64,000 bases of DNA, taken from Marsupella aquatica (Eukaryota; Marchantiophyta). Position 1 is the first letter of the stretch. Each line of letters opens with the position of its first letter. Of this stretch, positions 57,225 to 64,000 are shown in pieces. Both the position numbers and the translations under genes were made by a program. The stretch is from assembly GCA_973895155.1 (NCBI GenBank), contig OZ316895.1, positions 5,208,001 through 5,272,000 on the forward strand, read 5' to 3'. A model generated the notes under the pieces. The model worked only from the letters and a program-made list of their open reading frames with translations. It searched no databases and was not told where the DNA came from.

Positions 57225-58960
57225 CGAAATTTACCTGCAGCGGATCGCGCCCCAAACGGTTCTCGAGTTGCAAGAACGGAAGGCGAGCTCGTAACAGAAT
57301 CGCCGTGTACAACTCAGCGGCACCGAACGGAGGTGAGCGAACTCAGAATCAAAAGGGATGGAAGGGATTAGACTGGATGAAGGATCGAGACACTTACTAG
57401 AAAAAAAAAAATTAGAAACACAAACCCCCTTTTCGAAAACTGAAGGTTGATAAAAGACTTCAGCTTTGGAAGCAACAGAGTTGAACAGTTCTGTGTACAC
57501 AGATCTCGACAACTTCGTGCTGGACAAGGCACAAGGACCAAAATTGCGCGCTTGGTTGAGGGGGGCCTAAAGGACCCTCACTTTCGGAGCAAACTAAGGA
57601 CTCGGACGAAGGCACGAGACTGCGGGAACTCGGTACACAAACCCACTAATACACAAATCACAGTCCAGTCTTCTGTCTATTCTCTAAGACCAAACTGTGA
57701 AGTACAACTCACACAGAGGGAATAGGAAGACAGTCTGAGAGAAAGGAAAACGAAAACGTAGAGATCGACGAACACAGGAACGCGAGAGACAATGCAGCTG
57801 AGAAAATCCCACACAAGGCCGTGACAGCTATCGTGCAAAGAGAAGAAAGGCAGCTAAAACGGTTTGGGAGGGAGGGAAAAGGAGATCAAATTGATTTGAG
57901 TTGCTCGCCTTCAAATGCTGCGCCGTTCCTGAACTGAGTGTGGCACGTTGATTGTCGTCATCGAAATCATGTCTCGCGAATCGTTCATGAGCTCATCAGT
58001 TTGGCTTGCGACCCGCTCGGTGCAGATTGAGAACCGAGAGAGGAAATCAGATGATCCCGCCGAAGATGGAAACCAGCAGATCGAACCTCTCCAGATCCCT
58101 TGTCAGAGATGAAGTTAAACCTTCGAAGACTACACTCGATCTCCACTCTCAGAGCTTCGATCCAGGTTGCTTCTTAAGGTAATTGGTGCTTGCAAACTCG
58201 ACTCAGATCGATGTCAAGCTGCACGAAAGCACACGAGATGTACACGCACACGGGGAGAGAGACGAGGGAGAGAGAGAGAGATAGAGATAGAGGACACAGG
58301 AAGGTGCGTTCGGTGAGATGGGAGCTCACGCAAGGCAGTCTACCCAAACTACGATCCGGAAGCCGAAAACAAAAGAGTGGTGATCCAGGATCAGACTTTG
58401 TAGGCTGCAGCACCAAAAGCCAAAAGTAGTAAAGGAGCCTTGGCTTGGGCCTGGAGAGTGGATTCAGAGGTGCAGCAGAAGGAGATTGATTGCCGTCACC
58501 CTCCCCCACAAAGGTACTGACGGTTGCTTACACCTGGTAGTACAACCCGGGCCCCCTCCCTCTCTTCTCTCTCTGCGAAAGTACTGTCCGTCCTCCTTTT
58601 GCGATGAATCTCGTCCCGAACCTCACTCACTCCCCAGAACACCTTCTCTTGCTAGTGTTGTTGTGAAGTGCAGCTCTCTTTAACCACTGATACCACTACC
58701 CGTATATCCGATGCGGTAGACTGTCAAGCGACCCGACAACAGCTCCCACAATCGGAAGTACACATTTTCGCTCCGTTTGCTTTTCTATCCAGCGACTCGT
58801 GCCATCATGGGACCGCCCACCAAACTGCTTCTGCCACGGGTGCCGCAGCTGATCGAGAGCACGAGCACTTCATGGATGGCTGCTGCTGTTGCTGCTGGCT
58901 GCCAAAGCGAAGCATCCAACTGATGAAGGATGGCTCGTCTTGTATTGATGCAGGAGTAGA
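57225..58960 (-). promoter_or_regulatory. Upstream region and probable long 5' leader of the ERF gene
   Basis: Upstream of ATG 57224 (higher coordinates) there is a poly-A/T tract at 57401-57411, and a GAGAGAGAGAGAGATAGAGA run at about 58256-58292. On the minus strand the latter is a CT-rich tract typical of plant promoters and leaders. A Ser/Gln-rich minus-strand frame at 58805-59344 is probably chance. I cannot place the transcription start. Confidence 0.4.
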
Positions 58961-59111
58961 TTTCGTAGTACGCTTGTAATGTTTGCAGGCAGGTAGCACG
59001 CGAAATGGCCGGAAGCGAATCAGGAGAGTGAACGAATGATCAGCAGAGCAGCAGGGAGCATAAACAAGAGCGCGCTCGAGAGACAGTCCGTGTTTTGCTG
59101 ATGCATAACTC

Positions 59112-59158
59112 GTTGATTGATTGAACGCTTGAATGCTTGATTGCTTGACTGATTGAAG
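59112..59158. repeat. TTGA/CTTGA microsatellite
   Basis: GTTGATTGATTGAACGCTTG continues as AATGCTTGATTGCTTGACTGATTGAAG, an imperfect TTGA-based microsatellite upstream of the ERF gene. Confidence 0.8.
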
Positions 59159-60248
59159 TCGAGAGAAAACGCTGCGCCCGGACACTCTTTTGAGCATGTA
59201 GGCCGGCTCGGAATTTGCGGCGTGGCCCGCTGCCCGAAACAGTAAAAGGTTTTCTTCACGGACCCCTTCAACGTGCGCTGGTCTCCAGTATCCCGACACG
59301 TGTTTCTGGCGGTCCCATTTCTTTGTCGTCTTTAGGGCAGACAAGTCTCTCTCCCCCGTTCGCCGCCGGTTCGTTCCTGCCCGAAACCCTGCTGGCAGCT
59401 GGCGGGGACAATTATAATTTATAATTTATATCCCTGCCCGCTGCCCTGCCCGGGTCTCGGGCAAGCTCACAAAAATCTCCCTGACACGCCGCCGGTTTGA
59501 CGTCTGCCCGTAGCCAGGAAGAAGGTTCACGGCAAAATTCGTCCGGAGAAGCGGGCCGACGAAAAATTTTGCACGGTTTTTCAGGGGGAAGCCCGCGGTG
59601 GCGTCTACAGAATTGGCAGCCGAGTTATTTTAATTGGAGAAAAGTTCTAGAGTGGATTGATTAGTGCGTCATTTATAATTCTGACTCCTTTTCATTATTA
59701 AGTGGTGGACGTAATATTTTCTGACATAGAATTTATTATTGATATTTATTTGATTGGCTCATTGGCTGAGAGGAATGACAAATAGCTACTGTGGGACTGC
59801 CAATTAACTGGCCTCAGAAGCGGTGGCAATCTCATGGATCAGTGGCTTCGGAGCTGTGGTGATCTCTTGCTCACCCAAGGTATGTTTTTGGGCAGCAGTT
59901 AGATTAGTCTATATGGATGAAATGACTTCATGTTTAGGGTGTCTATCACAACATTTGGTGAGTTCAGCGGGCAGCATCTAAGAAGAAGTGAGGAGAAATT
60001 GGGCCAGGTAAACGTTGTACAATAATTCTTTGGAGAGGAATTGAACCCCTCCATGCTTCCAAAGACACATGCTGCCAAAGCACATTCCCACACCCCACCC
60101 CCTCCAACCTCCCAAACTCCATGGCACCCTCCAAAGTGCTCAAACACCCAAAAGGAAATCAAGGAAGACAAGTACTGATCCCAATCAAGAGGTACAGAAC
60201 ACAAAGGTACAAGAGGTGGTGAGGAGGTACATATCATTGGAAGGACAC
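59159..60248. other. Non-coding, GC-rich CTGCCCG repeats then AT-rich DNA
   Basis: CTGCCCG/CTGCCCGGG phrases recur between 59370 and 59510, around an ATAATTTATAATTTATA tract (about 59413-59430). After 59600 the DNA becomes AT-rich. A GGGCCAGGTAA motif at about 60002 recurs at about 60612 after the likely LTR. Confidence 0.45.
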
Positions 60249-60608
60249 TGTTGATTGAGGCACCAAGTGTCTTGAGAGGGTTTTGCTAGCTATTAGTGTC
60301 AATTGTAAGGAGTTGTCCTTACTACAAATATTGTCTCCTAAGAATTTGCCTAATATTTTGAATATTTATAAAGGAAACTCTTTGTTATTGCCCCAATAAA
60401 AAAAGGACTGACACCTATAACCCATTCCTGGCTAGGGCTATGAAGTTTGTGAGGTTACTTCACTAGTGTAACTTTCAACCAAAAAAGTGTGTATGCCAGG
60501 CTTTGGCTTGCAATAACCAGAATGGTTGTCCATGATTCCCTTGCATTGCAAATAGAGCAGCCTGCCCTGCCTGTTCCTCACCATGCCCCAACAATCCTAC
60601 ATTCAACA
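60249..60608. mobile_element. Probable LTR (360 bp, TG...CA)
   Basis: The segment starts TGTTGATTGAGG and ends ACATTCAACA, giving the 6-bp terminal inversion TGTTGA/TCAACA usual for plant LTRs. Inside, TATTTATAAAGG (about 60363) could be a TATA box, followed by AATAAAAAAAGG (about 60399-60410). The sequence after it, ATGGGGCCAGG, could be a primer-binding site. No matching flanking duplication or partner LTR is seen in the window, so this is either one end of a longer element without recognisable genes or a solo LTR. Confidence 0.4.
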
Positions 60609-61870
60609 ATGGGGCCAGGTAATTGTTGAGCATGGACGACATTCACAACGATAAGCCCATGACACATTCAACACACAAATAGTCGACATAAGAGATATGT
60701 GCTTCACCACCTTGAGGCTAGTCCACAGGACCACACAAGAGAGCTTTATTGAACACTAAACTTGTCGGTCATACCGAGTCTCCAAAGTGTAAGCACTCTA
60801 TCTCTTAAGTGACTTTGTAACAATGAGCTTTAGTTCCACTTATCCAAGCAAGCACTATTTAGTATATAGTGTGCAACTTAGTTAACTTAATCATATCTCC
60901 AACTATGGTTAACCTAACTATAGTTACATATCTTAACCCTAGACTTAAGAGTAAATGCCTAATAGTAACCCCCCTAGGAGCTTACTGACCTCCCTCCTGC
61001 CTAGTCATTCACATTCAAGATTGAATGTGAGCACATCATTCTCATGGCTAGAGATGGTTGCATGAAACTTAATGAACATACTACTTCAAACAAGCAAACC
61101 AGTGCATCCACTCTTGAGACAGGACTCAACACAACAGCTCGCATGCCTGCTCACCTAGTTCAACATTTGAAAGGCGTGTGGTTTTGGGGTGCACTGGTGG
61201 GAATGCTCATGCAGCCCTCCATGCCAAAGCCCCCTAAAAATCTGGATTGGCTACTGAGCTCAGTTAAGTAGGTTGCCTTTTTGTAAAAGTAAGAGTGTGC
61301 AACTACTTAATTGAGCTCACATCCCTAGGTAGCCTATGAATTAAGCAAGCTACCTAGGGATTATGAGCTTTGACTCTGGGTATGGTTAAAGTTGCAAACT
61401 AAAAAGGGAGAAAGTAGACAAGAGGGGCAGGACAAAGGAGTTACCACCACCTGTCCAAGAGGATTTGCCCCTAGGATAGTTCTTGGGAAAAGGTAAAAAG
61501 TGCCTCCCACAACCTGAAGGCATCAACCTTGCTGCCAATTTTCTGCCCACTACCTCAGCCCCAAATTCTCATCCTACAATGTCTTGCATGTTATTGGTTG
61601 AACATTTGCCTTGGGGGCCTCACTCCACATGGTCCCATATCACGTGGAACGGTTTTACTTAGGTCAAAAAACAAAATACCATTGAAACATATTATCAACC
61701 AGATTATGCATTTCTCTTTTTTTTACCAAAGTTTTAGAAAGCACAGAAAGCTAAATAAGATGTTTCTAGCACAAAAGTGAATGATATTGGTTATTTCACA
61801 TCTATCATGAAAGAAACTATGTCAGTTAGACTTCATATCATTTGCATTTAAAATAGGAATATCTCCAATA
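60609..61870. other. No gene seen; possible internal region of an LTR element
   Basis: No gag or pol motif is readable in any frame. The frame at 61044-61271 has no domain. Words like CTACCTAGGGAT and CCTAGGTAGCC near 61327-61360 form a small inverted repeat. Confidence 0.35.
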
Positions 61871-62045
61871 TAGGTTCTTTACTAAATAGGTGAACTGGAA
61901 TATTAAGCAAGGACAAATTGCACATAAAGAAAACACTAAAGTAATACTTGGGAACAAAACAGAGAAATTGGAGTCATGGTATCAATCAAAAGGTGACAAC
62001 TAAATCTGTAGACAAAACAACATTTAGTGATGTAAAAGAACAATC
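61871..62045. repeat. Dispersed repeat, copy A (partner at 63674-63850)
   Basis: Shares ordered blocks with 63674-63850: AATAGGTGAA, TTAAGCAA, GGAC...TGxACATAAA, GGxGTCATGGTA, CAxAAAGTGACA and TGATGTAA. Divergence is high, so the copies are old. Confidence 0.6.
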
Positions 62046-63042
62046 ATGTTTATGGTAATGTGGTGGAATGTGTTCACCCTTTGAGAAGTTGCCACATATT
62101 GCCACATAGTATAATTATACCCTATTCTTTTGGATATGCAATAACCAGGAGGAGAGAAAATAGCAAGACTGGAACCAGTATGTGTTACTCCCTGACCCCT
62201 AGCAATAGCAATAATGGATTTGACATGCAAATAGCAAAAGGGTGCAATAAATCAAAATTTTGATTGATTTTTATCATCAAATTGTAAAGAACAATCTCGG
62301 GGCCGCCTTATATGGAGGCCTCCCCATCATCTACAACGTGTTTAGGCCTCAAATCTTTTAAAATGCAAAAATATTATTAATGTTTTGCAAAAAATTGAAG
62401 AAAAATACATTAATGGACTTAAGAGTCTCAAAATTGGATTTAAAAGACCCTATTGTTCTTCTAACAAAATTAGTAAGTCTTCCTTTTTGAACCAATAAAA
62501 TAACCTTATCCTTCATCGCACCTGATGTTCTATTTTTGTGGTAGTGAAACCCCCAAGAGATCTAGAGGCAATTTTATATGGTGACCCTTTAGAACTATTA
62601 CATGGTGATATCAATGCGACCCTAATTGATTTGCCCGATGCAGGGTGCAAATACCTTGTGCCATGCGTCATGCCACCTTAGTACATATGGCAAACTTGGT
62701 TAGTCTCCAGGGGTTGACTACCAAAAATCTTAGTAACCACGTGCATTCCAAAATATTTTTTATCTAAATTAGCTAAATTCTTAAAAAACATAAGAGACAA
62801 AAGAAGATATTATAAACTAACATTTATAGAATGTTCTCTAGTATTTACCTTTTAAAAAGTAAAATTGAAAATAGAGAATATTTTTGGAATATTCATTTAT
62901 AAAATAGGTGTATTTATATTAGGCTAGGATTGTGATACCCCAAAATATACACTAAGGTAACCCCCCGAGTGGTTGGTACACGTGTCCCATCCCAAGGGTA
63001 TGTTTAGGGTTAAAGGGCATTACTAGGGGCATTACATAGAAT
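62046..63042. other. AT-rich non-coding stretch
   Basis: No gene. GGGTTAAAGGGCATTACTAG and similar telo-box-like GTTTAGGGTT (63003-63012) occur near the end. Confidence 0.4.
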
Positions 63043-63045
63043 GTT

Positions 63046-63195
63046 TGAGTATGGACAAGGGTTTTAGGTGGGTTTTGGGATGTAAGGTGACCCCAAAGCC
63101 TCAAAGCGATATGAGGGCGGGTACAAGGGTGAATACAAGTTTTTGGGTGGGTTTGGGATGCACACTAAGTAACCCAAAACCCCAAGGTGGATGCT
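63046..63195. repeat. Imperfect duplication of about 75-80 bp
   Basis: ACAAGGGTTTTAGGTGGGTT with TTGGGATGTAAGGTGACCCC and ACAAGTTTTTGGGTGGGTTT with GGGATGCACACTAAGTAACC are two related units, each followed by a CCAAA/CCCCAA-rich segment. Confidence 0.6.
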
Positions 63196-63673
63196 GGCAA
63201 AGCCTGAGGCCAATCCTTATGGCTTTCATTGTGGCTTTGATGCAGCCACCACTCAGATTTGGCTATGCGATGTTGGTGCAACCCGGGAATGCTGAAAGCT
63301 TTGGAGCTGTGTGAGGCAAGATATAGGGTTGCGGGATTTTGGCAAGGAGCTATGCTACATTTGTTCAGGCATACATGTAAAGTTGAGGATTTGTTAAGAC
63401 CTTAGTCAAGGCATACATTTTGTTGCAAGTTTTGTGAGGCAGTAGAATGATTGTAACATGCATGCAAAAGTTTATAACCTGGTTTCAAGGCCTTTATACA
63501 TGGTGTAAGTGTGGATTTATGATATCTCCAAGGGGTAAATTTATTCTCTAAACTAAGTTTTAAGAATAACAAGAGAAATTTTTCTAGGCTCCCCAAAATA
63601 ATGAGGGGTATCTAGGACCGGGGTGTATGCATGTATGACTCTTTAGTTTACAAAGGCTGGGGGGCCAGGGTGT

Positions 63674-63850
63674 TTACTATTATATAGGTGAATTTGAATT
63701 TTAAGCAAAGGACTACTTGTACATAAAACTAGCTTTATACCTGATAACCCAACACAGAAAATGGGGTCATGGTACCTACACATCAAAAAGTGACAGCCTG
63801 ATAATTATGTAGAAAGAATAAAATGTTGATGTAAGCAAATAATTGGGCGA
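63674..63850. repeat. Dispersed repeat, copy B (partner at 61871-62045)
   Basis: Same ordered blocks as the copy near 61.9 kb, in direct orientation and about 1.8 kb away. The rest of 63196-64000 shows no gene. Confidence 0.6.
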
Positions 63851-64000
63851 CAGCCAAATAATTAAGCACGAGAGGCAATCTCGAGGCGGATCAATGCCTC
63901 TAATCGTACCAAGCCGGGCAGGTTGGTGATTCGGGCAGTTTGTGGTGACACATCGCCACAAATCAGTGAGGGACAAGGGACAGGCCTTCATGATGGAGGC

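Noticed and set aside
58805-59344. A 179-codon minus-strand ORF upstream of the ERF gene
   Set aside because: Ser/Gln/Ala-rich translation over microsatellite-like DNA with no domain; more likely promoter or leader sequence.
60020-60090. A tRNA-like segment on the minus strand (CTTTGGA...TCCAAAG with a TTCAATT loop)
   Set aside because: The T-arm and a 7-bp closing stem look right, but the spacing is far too short for a whole tRNA and the anticodon stem does not pair.

Overview
The window looks like nuclear DNA of a land plant. Its host genes have GT-AG introns of about 70-850 bp. They include an AP2/ERF factor of the RAP2.4/DREB A-6 type, a JMJ32-type JmjC protein, an organellar 5'-3' exonuclease and an NHL-repeat protein. 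Plant telomere-type TTTAGGG boxes lie near them. Moderate GC, fairly short introns, GA-rich leaders and CAAT/TTGA microsatellites suggest a seed-free plant, perhaps a liverwort or other bryophyte. That placement is an inference.

Layout. 0.5-0.9 kb: GC-rich tandem repeats. 1.2-7.9 kb: a decayed two-gene DNA transposon. Its rightward gene is a DDE/SWIM (Mutator-like) transposase and its leftward gene is unknown. Twelve copies of a 15-bp palindrome (TAGCGC-NNN-GCGCTA) sit in its shared promoter region, in both introns and downstream. 8.2-13.5 kb: a minus-strand Ty3/gypsy-type retroelement in which a complete cytosine-5 DNA methyltransferase lies between protease and reverse transcriptase. The element is cut off after the RT. 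15.2-20.5 kb: NHL gene (12 phase-consistent exons). 22.2-26.8 kb: exonuclease gene (about 14 exons). 28.3-30.2 kb: JMJ32 gene (4 exons). 30.8-34.7 kb: gene relics and one uncertain ORF. 37.1-42.6 kb: a retropepsin scrap, then a Helitron (Rep plus Pif1-like helicase) with a small spliced gene beside it. 42.6-55 kb: gene-poor repeats, including a long near-perfect hairpin. 55.2-57.2 kb: intronless ERF gene on the minus strand. 57.2-64 kb: its upstream region, a likely LTR and dispersed repeats.

The host genes look intact and do unrelated jobs: organellar DNA metabolism, protein hydroxylation/demethylation, transcription and an NHL scaffold. The transposons are broken mostly by in-frame stop codons (18 counted) with very few frameshifts. 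This pattern fits deamination of methylated cytosine. It is notable beside a retroelement that itself carries a methyltransferase whose catalytic motifs are all still readable.

The two best candidates for undescribed biology are the methyltransferase-bearing retroelement and the palindrome-studded two-gene transposon. All identifications come from reading motifs; no database search was possible.
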